Translations under genes and position numbers: made by a program
Notes under the pieces: model-generated
Told to the model about the DNA's origin: nothing
Seen by the model: only the letters and a program-made list of their open reading frames with translations
Databases searched by the model: none
Origin: JAWOFN01 sp046497505 [NCBI: bacterium]
GTDB taxonomy: Bacteria > Blakebacterota > Blakebacteria > Blakebacterales
Direction: 5' to 3'
DNA length: 43,618 nt
Assembly: GCA_046497505.1 (NCBI GenBank)
Contig: JAWOFN010000060.1
Location: 1 to 43,618 of the forward strand
Shown: piece after piece, positions 27,801 through 35,478 of the stretch
Position numbering within the stretch: position 1 is the first letter of the stretch
Layout: each line of letters begins with the position of its first letter

Positions 27801-27893
27801 ATGCCCTGCGGCAAGAAGCGCAAGCGGAAGAAGATCGCGAAGCACAAGCGCAAGAAGCGGATGCGGGCCAACCGCCACAAGAAGAAGAGCTGA
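27801..27893 (+). CDS. AURKAIP1/COX24-type 30-residue basic protein (putative small ribosomal protein)
   Basis: A tiny ORF, MPCGKKRKRKKIAKHKRKKR followed by MRANRHKKKS. It has GAGGTG 6-7 bases upstream and a hairpin terminator 32 bases after the stop. About two thirds of its residues are Lys or Arg. The pattern GKKRKRxKxxxHKRKKRxRxNRHKKK matches the short AURKAIP1/COX24 (mS38/bS22-like) proteins of Bacteroidota and relatives. In mitochondria and actinobacteria their counterparts sit in the small ribosomal subunit. Ribosome association is inferred, not shown. Standard gene callers often miss it because of its size. Confidence 0.8.
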   Translation: MPCGKKRKRKKIAKHKRKKRMRANRHKKKS

Positions 27894-27924
27894 GATCGGC
27901 TGACATGCACGGCAGCTGCAGCGG

Positions 27925-27965
27925 GCGCCGGCACGGCTCTGTGAGCCGTGCCGGCGCTCCTCTTT
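27925..27965 (+). terminator. Terminator after the small basic protein gene
   Basis: A perfect 15-bp stem (27925-27939 with 27943-27957, 3-base loop) is followed by TCCTCTTTG. Confidence 0.8.
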
Positions 27966-28097
27966 GTGTGCCGGATGCCTGGGAGGGGGAGCCGCCGCCG
28001 GGGACCTCATGCCGGGGCTCTAGAACCTTCTTTATGCACGGAGGGCACGTGTGATATCCTGCCGCGGCACGCCCATCACGAGGTGTACGGGGAGGTC

Positions 28098-29480
28098 ATG
28101 AGCAGAGAATTCTGCCGCAAGGTCTGGAGCCTGATCTACGAGGAGATCGAAGGGCAGGCAGCCGAGGGGCGCAGGACCGCTGCCGGTGACCGGGTCGCCG
28201 GGGAGATCGGCCTGCTCGATCTCTGTCTCATGGCCGGTTCCGCGGTGGACCTCACCGAGGGGCAGGGGATCGGTCACGCCCAGCGGGTGGCCTACATCGC
28301 CCAGGAGCTGGCCGTCTCCCTCGACCTGGGGGCCGAGGCGGTGTCCGATCTCACCTGCGCGGCCCTCCTCCATGACACCGGCCTGCTCAGGATCACCCAC
28401 GAACTCAACGACATCACCAGCACCGAGGAATCGGAACTCCTCAAGACCCATGCCCTGGACGCGGTGGAGGACCTCGCCACCCATGTCAGGCAGGGCAACA
28501 TCCAGAAGATCTCCGAACTCATGGTCCGCCATACGCGGGAGGGGGGCGCGTTCGTGGCGGGTCTACCCCTCTCCTTCGGTGTCGGACGCCTGGTCGAGGA
28601 GCACCACGAACGATACGACGGCCACGGCTATCCCAGCGGGAAGCGGGGGGACGACATCCAGCCCATCCAGCAGGCCCTCACCGCGGGTGACTGCCTGGAG
28701 ACGGCCGTCTCCATGGCCGGAGAACGGGGTCACAGCCCGGAGTTCGTGCGGGCTGAGTCCCTGAAGCTGGGCGGCAGGCATCTGGATCCCGATATCGCGA
28801 AGGAACTGGTCAAGGTGGCCCAGAACGTCCGTTTCTGGGGCATCTTCACGGGGGGCCAGGTGGCGGGACAGCTGGCCGCACGCATCCCGCAGGAACGCAC
28901 CGAGGTGACCTACCTGGATGCTGCCCGGTTTATCCGGCGTCTGGTGAGTCTGGTGGATGCCAAGAGCCCCTACCGTGACGGCCACAGCTGGAACGTGGCC
29001 CGCAACGCCTACCTCATGGCCCTGGAACTGGGTCTGGACGAGGAGACGGCTGCCAGCCTGGGGATGGCGGGACTCCTCCACGACCTGGGCAAGGCCGGGG
29101 TGAGCAACCAGATCCTGGACAAGCCGAAGTGGCTCACAGGCCCGGAGTACGAAGAGGCCAAGAAGCACATCGTGTACACCGACCGGATCCTCCTCTTCGC
29201 CGGGAGTCTCTTCGACGAGGTCCGGGGATGGATCGCCCACCACCACGAACGTCTGGACGGTTCGGGGTACCCGGACCGGCTCAAGGGCGACCAGATCAGC
29301 AGGGAGGTGCGGGTGGTGGCCACCGCGGATGTATACGACGCCCTCATCTCCGACCGTCCCTACCGGAAGGGCCTCGAGCCGATGGCCGCGGTCCGTTTCA
29401 TGGAGGGGAAGGTCAACCGCTACTTCGATCCCGAGGTCCTCGCCGCGCTGGGCGCGGTGGTCTCCGCCGGACCCGATTGA
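28098..29480 (+). CDS. Tandem HD-GYP domain protein (putative cyclic-dinucleotide phosphodiesterase)
   Basis: The 460 residues carry two HD-GYP-like units and no other recognised domain. Unit 1 (about 60-240) has His92-Asp93 (LLHDTGLL) and HHERYDGHGYPSGKRGDDI at 169. Unit 2 (about 285-455) has the canonical LLHDLGKAG (His328-Asp329), HHERLDGSGYPDRLKGDQI at 382, and ADVYDALISDRPYR. HD-GYP enzymes hydrolyse c-di-GMP or cGAMP with a di- or tri-iron/manganese centre. Unit 1 lacks the lysine of HDxGK, so unit 2 is the better candidate for catalysis and unit 1 may regulate. No receiver, PAS or membrane segment is present. The ATG at 28098 follows GGGGAGG; the frame open from 27948 adds unlikely sequence over the terminator. 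Confidence 0.85.
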   Translation: MSREFCRKVWSLIYEEIEGQAAEGRRTAAGDRVAGEIGLLDLCLMAGSAVDLTEGQGIGHAQRVAYIAQELAVSLDLGAEAVSDLTCAALLHDTGLLRITHELNDITSTEESELLKTHALDAVEDLATHVRQGNIQKISELMVRHTREGGAFVAGLPLSFGVGRLVEEHHERYDGHGYPSGKRGDDIQPIQQALTAGDCLETAVSMAGERGHSPEFVRAESLKLGGRHLDPDIAKELVKVAQNVRFWGIFTGGQVAGQLAARIPQERTEVTYLDAARFIRRLVSLVDAKSPYRDGHSWNVARNAYLMALELGLDEETAASLGMAGLLHDLGKAGVSNQILDKPKWLTGPEYEEAKKHIVYTDRILLFAGSLFDEVRGWIAHHHERLDGSGYPDRLKGDQISREVRVVATADVYDALISDRPYRKGLEPMAAVRFMEGKVNRYFDPEVLAALGAVVSAGPD

Positions 29481-29550
29481 TCCCTGCCTCCCTTCGGATG
29501 CCCGTCAGGTCCAGCTAGCTCCAGCTACGTGTAACGGGACCACGAAAGGA

Positions 29551-29580
29551 TTGACAGGCGTGGAACACCCCTGCTAGCGT
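29551..29580 (+). promoter_or_regulatory. Promoter upstream of the small HTH gene
   Basis: A perfect TTGACA (29551-29556) and TAGCGT (29575-29580) are separated by 18 bases. The start codon of the HTH gene is 77 bases beyond the -10 element. The spacing matches the promoter at 23495. Confidence 0.6.
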
Positions 29581-29656
29581 CACTTCTTTGTGAAACACCC
29601 TTCTTCTCGATGTATCTGTGTGGGGGAGGGGTGTCGACATCCACGGGAGATGTACG

Positions 29657-29890
29657 ATGGACGTGGAACGCCGTGTCTACTTCGTGAGCGAGGTGGCAGA
29701 GATCCTCGGGGTGTCCCGCCAGACGGTCCTGAAGTACATCAAGGAGGGACTGGTTCCCGGGATCCGGGTGGGCGGACGCTATCTCATCATGAAGGACGAG
29801 TTCGAGGAGTTCCTCCGTTCCGGGGGCAGCCGCAGCGAGACGGAGTCCCGGGAGGAGCAGGAGGGGTCGAAGGAGCCCGCGGGGCGCTGA
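29657..29890 (+). CDS. Small helix-turn-helix protein (excisionase/BldC-like, MerR-type fold)
   Basis: A 77-residue protein consisting of one winged-helix domain: YFVSEVAEILGVSRQTVLKY (helix-turn-helix) followed by GIRVGGRYLIMKDEFEEFL (wing and last helix). A short charged tail follows. The domain is the excisionase-type family that also includes BldC-like regulators; no integrase or phage gene is nearby, so a transcriptional role is favoured over recombination. ATG 29657 follows GGGAG at 8 bases; ATG 29618 is a weaker alternative. It has its own promoter. It ends 110 bases before korA on the same strand, where a palindrome lies over the putative korA promoter, so it is a candidate local regulator. 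Confidence 0.75.
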   Translation: MDVERRVYFVSEVAEILGVSRQTVLKYIKEGLVPGIRVGGRYLIMKDEFEEFLRSGGSRSETESREEQEGSKEPAGR

Positions 29891-29917
29891 CATCCTGCCC
29901 GGCTTCCGGCTTGGAGG

Positions 29918-29945
29918 TTGCGGAATCCGGGGCCCCTGATATCTT
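29918..29945 (+). promoter_or_regulatory. Putative korAB promoter
   Basis: TTGCGG (29918-29923) and TATCTT (29940-29945) are separated by 16 bases and lie 56 bases before korA. A 20-bp interrupted palindrome (29942-29961) starts within the -10 element and covers the expected start point. Confidence 0.45.
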
Positions 29946-29961
29946 GCACGACCGTGCGAGA
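29942..29961. promoter_or_regulatory. Candidate operator palindrome at korAB
   Basis: TCTTGCACG and CGTGCGAGA form 9-base arms (one mismatch) around AC. Its position over the -10 element and start point suits a repressor site. The bound protein is unknown. Confidence 0.35.
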
Positions 29962-30000
29962 CCTTCCTGAGCGTGCCATACTCCTAAGGAGCCCCTTCGA

Positions 30001-31842
30001 ATGAGTTCTGGGTCTACCCGGGCCGAAGAGCAGCCTTCCCGTGCGGACCGTTCCGAGATCGTCAACGATTTCTCCATCGTCGCCGCCACGGCGAACGGCT
30101 CCGGCAGCCAGACCAGCAATACCGTGATCCTGCGGGCCCTCTTCGACATGGGCATCCCGGTGAGCGGTAAGAACCTCTTCCCATCCAACATCAAGGGTCT
30201 GCCCACCTGGTTCACCATCAGGGTGAGCAGGGACGGGTACGGAGCGCGCCGCGACCCGGGCGAGATCGTCATCGCCATGAACCCGGAGACGGCGGACGAG
30301 GACATGGCCGGCTGCCCCGAAGGGGGCATGGTCCTATATCCCGATGATTGGACCCGGGTGGAACATCGGGAGGGGGTCACCTACTACCCCATGCCGGTGA
30401 AGGCGATCGTGAAGGAGGTGGACGTGGCCGCCGCCCTGAGACCGTATGTGTCCAACATGGTCTACGTGGGGGTGCTGGCCGAGCTTCTGGACATCGACAT
30501 GAAGGCGATCCGGGGGGCGATCCAGCAGCAGTTCCCCGGCAAGAAGGGACCGGTGGACCTGAACATGGGGGTCATCGAGTCCGCCGCGGAATGGACCCGG
30601 GAGAACACCGAGAAGCAGGACCCCTTCCGGGTGGAGCCGATGGATGCCACCGAGGGGCTCGTGCTCATCGAGGGGAACACCGCTGCCGCCATGGGTGCCA
30701 TGTTCGGAGGATGCCAGGTCATCTCCTGGTACCCCATCACTCCCTCCACGGGTCTCGTGGATTCGGCCAAGGAGTACTTCCGGGACCATCGGCACGCGGA
30801 GGACGGCGAGTCGACCTACGCCATCATCCAGGCCGAGGACGAGCTGGCTGCCATCGGGATGGTCATCGGCGCCGGCTGGGCGGGGGCGCGGGCCATGACC
30901 TCGACCTCCGGTCCGGGCATCAGCCTGATGAGCGAGTTCACCGGGCTGGCCTACTTCGCCGAGATCCCCGCCGTGATATGGGACGTCCAGCGGATGGGCC
31001 CCTCCACCGGGATGCCCACCCGCACCAGCCAGGGTGATATCCTCAGCACCTACTACCTCAGTCACGGAGACACCCGTCACGTCCTGCTGCTCCCGGGGGA
31101 CATGAAGGAGATCTTCGAGTTCGGCTGGAGGGCCTTCGACCTGGCCGAGCGTCTCCAGACCCCGGTCTTCTGCATGTCCGACCTGGACTTCGGGATGAAC
31201 CTCTGGATGAGCGAGCCCTTCGAGTATCCGGACACCGGACCGGACCGCGGGAAGGTCCTCTCCGCGGACGACCTGGAGGAACTGGAAGGAGACTGGGGAC
31301 GCTACCGCGACGTGGACGGCGACGGGATCCCCTACCGCACCCTGCCGGGCACCGATCACCCATCGGCGGCCTATTTCACCCGGGGGAGCGGTCACAACGC
31401 CGACGCGGGGTACACGGAGCGTCCGGACGAGTTCTCGGCCAACATGCAGCGGCTGTTCCGCAAGTTCGAGACGGCCCGCGACCTGGTCCCGCCCCCCGTG
31501 GTCGATGACAACGAGGGGGCCGAGATCGGTCTCGTCTACTACGGGTCCTCGTGGGACGCTGTCCGGGAAGCCCGCGCCCAGCTCGACGAGCAGGGAGGAC
31601 CGGCCACGGCCGGCCTGCGGCTCCGGGCCCTGCCCGTGAACGAGGAGGTCCGTTCCTTCATAGACCGCTATGACCGGGTCTACGTGGTGGAAAACAACTG
31701 GGACGGACAGGCCGCCATCATCCTTCGTTCCGAGTACCCGGGATCCGCGACGAAGATACACAGCATCTGCAAGGCGGACGGACTGCCCCTGACCGCCTCG
31801 TGGGTGCGCGAGAGCCTGCTCGAGGAAGAGGAGGGCCGTTAG
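30001..31842 (+). CDS. korA: 2-oxoglutarate (2-oxoacid):ferredoxin oxidoreductase, fused gamma-alpha subunit
   Basis: One half of an enzyme that converts 2-oxoglutarate (or a related 2-oxo acid) + CoA to acyl-CoA + CO2 with reduced ferredoxin. The 613 residues fuse the gamma domain (about 20-195, VAATANGSGSQTSNTVILRA) to the alpha domain (about 215-610). The alpha domain carries GCQVISWYPITPSTGLVD, QAEDELAAIGMVIGAGWAGA and RMGPSTGMPTRTSQGDI. This two-subunit layout is that of the oxygen-tolerant KorAB of mycobacteria and other aerobes. AAGGAG precedes the ATG by 10 bases. korB follows after one base. A calcium-loop-like DVDGDG near residue 440 is normal in this family. Specificity (2-oxoglutarate against branched or pyruvate) is inferred. 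Confidence 0.92.
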   Translation: MSSGSTRAEEQPSRADRSEIVNDFSIVAATANGSGSQTSNTVILRALFDMGIPVSGKNLFPSNIKGLPTWFTIRVSRDGYGARRDPGEIVIAMNPETADEDMAGCPEGGMVLYPDDWTRVEHREGVTYYPMPVKAIVKEVDVAAALRPYVSNMVYVGVLAELLDIDMKAIRGAIQQQFPGKKGPVDLNMGVIESAAEWTRENTEKQDPFRVEPMDATEGLVLIEGNTAAAMGAMFGGCQVISWYPITPSTGLVDSAKEYFRDHRHAEDGESTYAIIQAEDELAAIGMVIGAGWAGARAMTSTSGPGISLMSEFTGLAYFAEIPAVIWDVQRMGPSTGMPTRTSQGDILSTYYLSHGDTRHVLLLPGDMKEIFEFGWRAFDLAERLQTPVFCMSDLDFGMNLWMSEPFEYPDTGPDRGKVLSADDLEELEGDWGRYRDVDGDGIPYRTLPGTDHPSAAYFTRGSGHNADAGYTERPDEFSANMQRLFRKFETARDLVPPPVVDDNEGAEIGLVYYGSSWDAVREARAQLDEQGGPATAGLRLRALPVNEEVRSFIDRYDRVYVVENNWDGQAAIILRSEYPGSATKIHSICKADGLPLTASWVRESLLEEEEGR

Positions 31843-31843
31843 G

Positions 31844-32902
31844 ATGACCGCGAGCACCCGCAGGAAGAAGGAGAACAGGATCGGGCTGGAGAAGGACGAG
31901 TACAAGGGGCGTCCTTCGACCCTCTGCCCGGGATGCGGACACGATTCCATCAGCAGCCGGATCATCGACGTCGCCTGGGAGCTCGGCTTCGATCCGAACC
32001 GGGTCATGAAGTTCAGCGGGATCGGATGCTCATCCAAGACCCCTTCCTACTTCATCGAGCGTTCCCACGGTTTCAACGGGGTGCACGGACGGATGCCGTC
32101 GGTGGCCACCGGCGCGGTGGTGGCCCACAGGGGCCTGCCTGCCGTGGGGGTGAGCGGTGACGGCGACACCGGGAGCATCGGGATCGGCCAGTTCAAGCAC
32201 TTGGTGCGGCGGAACGTCCCCATGGTCTACATCGTGGAGAACAACGGGGTCTACGGTCTCACCAAGGGACAGTTCAGTGCCACCGCCGACCCCGGGCAGT
32301 ACAACAAGTACGCGGGGGGGACCAACGAGTACCCGACCCTCGACCCCTGCCTCGAGGCCCTGGCGGCGGACGGCACCTTCGTCGCCCGCTCCTTCGCCGG
32401 TGACGCGAGGCAGGTCCGGGAGATCCTGGCCGCCGCTTTCAGCCACCGGGGCACGGCGATCCTGGACATCATCAGCCCCTGCGTGACCTTCAACAACCGG
32501 GAGGACTCCACCAAGTCCTATCCCTGGGGCAAGGACCACGAGACCCCGCTGGCCGATTACAGCTTCATACCCGACTACGAGGAGGTCGAGGGGGAGGCCA
32601 GCGATGAGGAGGTCCGGAGTGTGAAGATGCACGACGGCAGCATCATCCGGATCAAGAAGATCTCCGAGGAGCACGACCCGACCGATCGGGAGGCCGCCAT
32701 CAAGCTGCTGCGCCGGGCCAAGGATGAGCAGCTCCTGCTCACGGGTATCTTCTATATCGACCAGGAACGGCCCAGCCTGCTGGACTACCAGGACATGCCG
32801 GAGCGCCCGCTCGTCTCGTACGACGTGGGCGAGGAACTGCGGCCCGGCAGGGATGTCCTGGATGGTCTGATGAAGGAGATCATGCGGGAGAGGGTCGCCT
32901 GA
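31844..32902 (+). CDS. korB: 2-oxoglutarate (2-oxoacid):ferredoxin oxidoreductase, beta subunit
   Basis: The 352-residue thiamine-diphosphate subunit. Cys28 and Cys31 (LCPGCGHD), Cys62 (GIGCSSK) and a later cysteine in ISPCVTFNN are the usual ligands of one 4Fe-4S cluster. GDGDTGSIGIGQF to VENNGVYGLTKGQ is the Mg-thiamine diphosphate site. It forms a heterodimer or dimer of dimers with KorA. No separate ferredoxin-type delta subunit is encoded beside it, consistent with the two-subunit class. Its ATG is one base after the korA stop. A strong hairpin follows. Confidence 0.94.
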   Translation: MTASTRRKKENRIGLEKDEYKGRPSTLCPGCGHDSISSRIIDVAWELGFDPNRVMKFSGIGCSSKTPSYFIERSHGFNGVHGRMPSVATGAVVAHRGLPAVGVSGDGDTGSIGIGQFKHLVRRNVPMVYIVENNGVYGLTKGQFSATADPGQYNKYAGGTNEYPTLDPCLEALAADGTFVARSFAGDARQVREILAAAFSHRGTAILDIISPCVTFNNREDSTKSYPWGKDHETPLADYSFIPDYEEVEGEASDEEVRSVKMHDGSIIRIKKISEEHDPTDREAAIKLLRRAKDEQLLLTGIFYIDQERPSLLDYQDMPERPLVSYDVGEELRPGRDVLDGLMKEIMRERVA

Positions 32903-32926
32903 CCCCCGGGGCCCTCCGGACAGAGA

Positions 32927-32958
32927 GAGGCCCCCGTGCCCGCGGGCACGGGGGCCTC
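32927..32958. terminator. Hairpin between korB and tRNA-Arg(CCG)
   Basis: Inverted repeats 32927-32941 and 32944-32958 give a stem of about 14 bp. On the minus strand it is followed by TCTCTCTGTCC, so it best fits the tRNA terminator, and it can also end korAB. Confidence 0.7.
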
Positions 32959-32963
32959 GGAGA

Positions 32964-33040
32964 TGGTGACCCCGGTAGGATTCGAACCTACGACTTTCGC
33001 CTCCGGAGGGCGACGCTCTAATCCACTGAGCTACGGGGCC
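32964..33040 (-). tRNA. tRNA-Arg (anticodon CCG)
   Basis: Read on the minus strand, GGCCCCG pairs with CGGGGTC. The D arm is GCTC...GAGC, the anticodon stem TCGCC/GGCGA with loop CTCCGGA (anticodon CCG), and the T arm GTAGG TTCGAAT CCTAC. The discriminator A and CCA (32964-32966) are encoded. It reads CGG codons, which are common in this GC-rich sequence. Confidence 0.96.
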
Positions 33041-33111
33041 ATAGAATCACAAATCTATCCATGCGCCCCGGGCCGTCCAAGGTGAAAGATGCCCGCGGGT
33101 ACAGCAGGAGG

Positions 33112-33339
33112 TCAGTCACGCGGTCGGCTCCGGTCGTCCCCCTCGAAGATGAAGACCACCTGGCCCTTCGACTGACGGGCTCCGGCCAGGAGGGCGGAAC
33201 GGAAGAGGGGGGACATGGCCTCCGGCACGTTGAGTGTGCCCGCCTCCTCCAGGTCGTCGGGACCGGTCCCGATATAGAACCGATGGCCGAGCTTGCCGTC
33301 TCCGGCTTTGAAACTCTTGATGACGACCATCACCTGCAT
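33112..33339 (-). CDS. Small conserved-looking protein of unknown function
   Basis: A 75-residue ORF beginning MQVMVVIKSFKAGDGKLGHR with GGGAGG 10 bases upstream. It has a regular alternation of strands and helix (VMVVIKSF, HRFYIGTG, SPLFRSALLAGAR, GQVVFIFEG) and ends in a charged tail. No signal peptide, membrane span or known motif is visible. The good ribosome site, the sensible amino-acid composition and the absence of any better frame support it as real. It lies beyond tRNA-Arg(CCG) on the same strand in a stretch otherwise empty up to proS. I do not recognise the family. Confidence 0.5.
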   Translation of the reverse strand: MQVMVVIKSFKAGDGKLGHRFYIGTGPDDLEEAGTLNVPEAMSPLFRSALLAGARQSKGQVVFIFEGDDRSRPRD

Positions 33340-33718
33340 ACGGTGCTTACCTCCCGCTTCCCGTGGCTGCCCCAGGATGTTGGAGTATGGCACCTCGGCA
33401 CGACAGGGCGAAGGGGATTCGGTTAGGATGTCTGCAGGGGAGCGGTGACCTGGAGCCCATTCCCGGAAGGTGAGAGGTACTTCGTGGGGGCACCCTGTTC
33501 CGGGTGGACACCGGGGAGGTCCCGCCGGCGGTCAGCGCCCACGGAGCGGTGGATGGGGACCTCCGGTGGCTGGCATACATCTCCCCTGGCCTGTCGGTTC
33601 CAGCACGTCCATGGAGCGCCGGCTGGCGGCTGCGGCGTATTGAGCCTATATTGCCCCGCCAACGGAGCGGGCGCTGCGCCCTCCGACGACGACCACCTCC
33701 CAGGACAGGGTATTCTCC
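33340..33718. other. 379-base region without a convincing gene
   Basis: Short ORFs here have arginine- and proline-rich composition and no ribosome sites. A TATATT at 33647-33652 could be the -10 of a proS promoter, but no good -35 is at the right distance. Nothing else is recognised. Confidence 0.5.
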
Positions 33719-35464
33719 ATGAGGCTGGATAACGCCTTCATACCGACCCTCAAGCAGGACCCCTCGGACGCCGAGGTGGACAGCCACCGGCTCATGCTCA
33801 AGGGGGGCATGGTGCGGCAGCTGGCCGCCGGGGTCTATTCCTATCTCCCCTTCTTCTGGAAGAGCCTGCTGAAGGTCCAGCAGATCATCCGGGAGGAGAT
33901 GGACGCCATCGGGGGGCAGGAAATGTACCTGCCGGCCCTGAACCCCCGGGAACTGTGGGACGAGACGGGGAGGACGGGTGACTTCGGGGACCTGCTCTTC
34001 CGCATGGAGGACCGCCGGGGCAGGGGGATGCTTTTGGCTCCCACCCACGAGGAGGTCATCGGGGACATCGCCCGGGCGGAGATCCGCTCCTATCGGGACA
34101 TGCCCCAGATCTGGTACCAGATCCAGAACAAGTTCCGGGACGAGCCCCGCCCCCGCTCCGGGGTGCTCCGGGGACGGCAGTTCCTCATGAAGGACTCCTA
34201 CAGCCTCGACGCATCGTGGGAGGGACTGGATGAGGCCTACGACCTGCACGCGAAGGCGTACCGCCGGATCTACGCCCGGGCCGGGCTGAAGTTCTGGATG
34301 GCCGGGGCCTCCTCCGGCCTGATGGGAGGCAGCGGTTCCCAGGAGTTCCTGGTGGAGGGCCGGGCCGGGGAGGACCGGGTGGTGGTGTGCGATGGGTGCG
34401 GCTACGCGGCCAACGTGGAGGTGGGCGGTACCGACTGGACCGTTCCGAGCGGGGAGGGCGCCGAGCTGGAAGAGGTCCACACCCCGGACCAGCGTACGAT
34501 CGATGACGTCTCACACTTCCTGGACCTTGCCCCGGAACAGCTGGTCAAGAGTCTGCTCTACATGACCCCGGATGATGAGCCGGTCATGCTGCTGGTCCCA
34601 GGAAGTCACGACATGAACGAGGCGAAGGCCATGGTCGCCGTGGGTGCCCCGGTTCGGCCGGCCGAGCCAGAGGAGGTCCAGGAGCTCATGGGGGCCCCGG
34701 CCGGCTACATCGGCCCGGTGGGAGTTCCCGAGGGGCTGCGGATCATCGCGGACCACGCCCTGAAGGGGCTCCGGGACGGTGCTGCCGGCGCCAACCGGAC
34801 CGACTACCACGTGGTCCACATGGACCTGGAGCGGGACGTACCGGTCGCCGCCTGGGCGGATCTGCGGACCGCGAAGGAAAGGGAGGCCTGTGTGGAGTGC
34901 GGTGAACCGGTACGGATCGTCACCGCCATCGAGGTGGGGCACATCTTCAAGCTGGGCACCCGGTACGCGGAAGCGCTGGGGGCCACCTTCCAGGACGAGG
35001 ACGAGCAGGAGCGGCCCATCATCATGGGCTCTTACGGGATCGGGGTGGAGCGGATCGCAGCGGCGGCCATGGAGCTGTACGCCGATGAGGACGGATTCGC
35101 CTGGCCCGCCTCCATCGCCCCCTACCACGTGCACCTGCTCCCTGTGAACATGGGAGAGGAGCGGCTCGTCGAAACCGCGGAGCGGCTGTACACTCAACTC
35201 CATGAAGCCGGTCTCGAGGTACTCTACGACGACCGGGACCAGCGGGCGGGTGCCAAGTTCAAGGACGCGGACCTGCTGGGCCTCCCGCATCGGGTGACCA
35301 TCGGTGGACGGGGCCTCGAGAAGGGGGTCGTGGAGGTCGTTCGCCGTTCGACGAAGGAGATGACCGAGGTGCCCCTCGGCGAGGTGGTCGCCTACCTGCG
35401 ACAGGCCGTCGATGAGGAGATCGACGGCTACGAGCGGAAGGCAGACGAGCTGGCCGGGGGCTGA
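33719..35464 (+). CDS. proS: Prolyl-tRNA synthetase (bacterial type)
   Basis: It charges tRNA-Pro. The 581 residues fit the bacterial ProS with an inserted editing domain. The class II core has GVYSYLPFFWK, ALNPRELWDETGR, APTHEEVIGDIAR, motif 2 QNKFRDEPRPRSGVLRGRQF and motif 3 GSYGIGVERI. The INS (YbaK-like) editing domain, which removes alanine from mischarged tRNA-Pro, occupies about residues 230-390, and the anticodon-binding domain about 470-570. The ATG follows a weak AGGACAGG. The next gene begins at or within 15 bases of its stop, so an M14 peptidase is co-transcribed with this housekeeping gene. Confidence 0.96.
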   Translation: MRLDNAFIPTLKQDPSDAEVDSHRLMLKGGMVRQLAAGVYSYLPFFWKSLLKVQQIIREEMDAIGGQEMYLPALNPRELWDETGRTGDFGDLLFRMEDRRGRGMLLAPTHEEVIGDIARAEIRSYRDMPQIWYQIQNKFRDEPRPRSGVLRGRQFLMKDSYSLDASWEGLDEAYDLHAKAYRRIYARAGLKFWMAGASSGLMGGSGSQEFLVEGRAGEDRVVVCDGCGYAANVEVGGTDWTVPSGEGAELEEVHTPDQRTIDDVSHFLDLAPEQLVKSLLYMTPDDEPVMLLVPGSHDMNEAKAMVAVGAPVRPAEPEEVQELMGAPAGYIGPVGVPEGLRIIADHALKGLRDGAAGANRTDYHVVHMDLERDVPVAAWADLRTAKEREACVECGEPVRIVTAIEVGHIFKLGTRYAEALGATFQDEDEQERPIIMGSYGIGVERIAAAAMELYADEDGFAWPASIAPYHVHLLPVNMGEERLVETAERLYTQLHEAGLEVLYDDRDQRAGAKFKDADLLGLPHRVTIGGRGLEKGVVEVVRRSTKEMTEVPLGEVVAYLRQAVDEEIDGYERKADELAGG

Positions 35465-35478
35465 TGCCTGGAGAGAGC

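Noticed and set aside
29657-29890. The excisionase-type HTH gene as a sign of an integrated element.
   Set aside because: No integrase, att-like repeat or phage gene is nearby, and the flanks are housekeeping genes. A stand-alone regulator is more likely.
33504-33722. A short plus-strand ORF before proS.
   Set aside because: It has arginine/proline-rich sequence typical of non-coding GC-rich DNA, lacks a ribosome site and overlaps the proS start.
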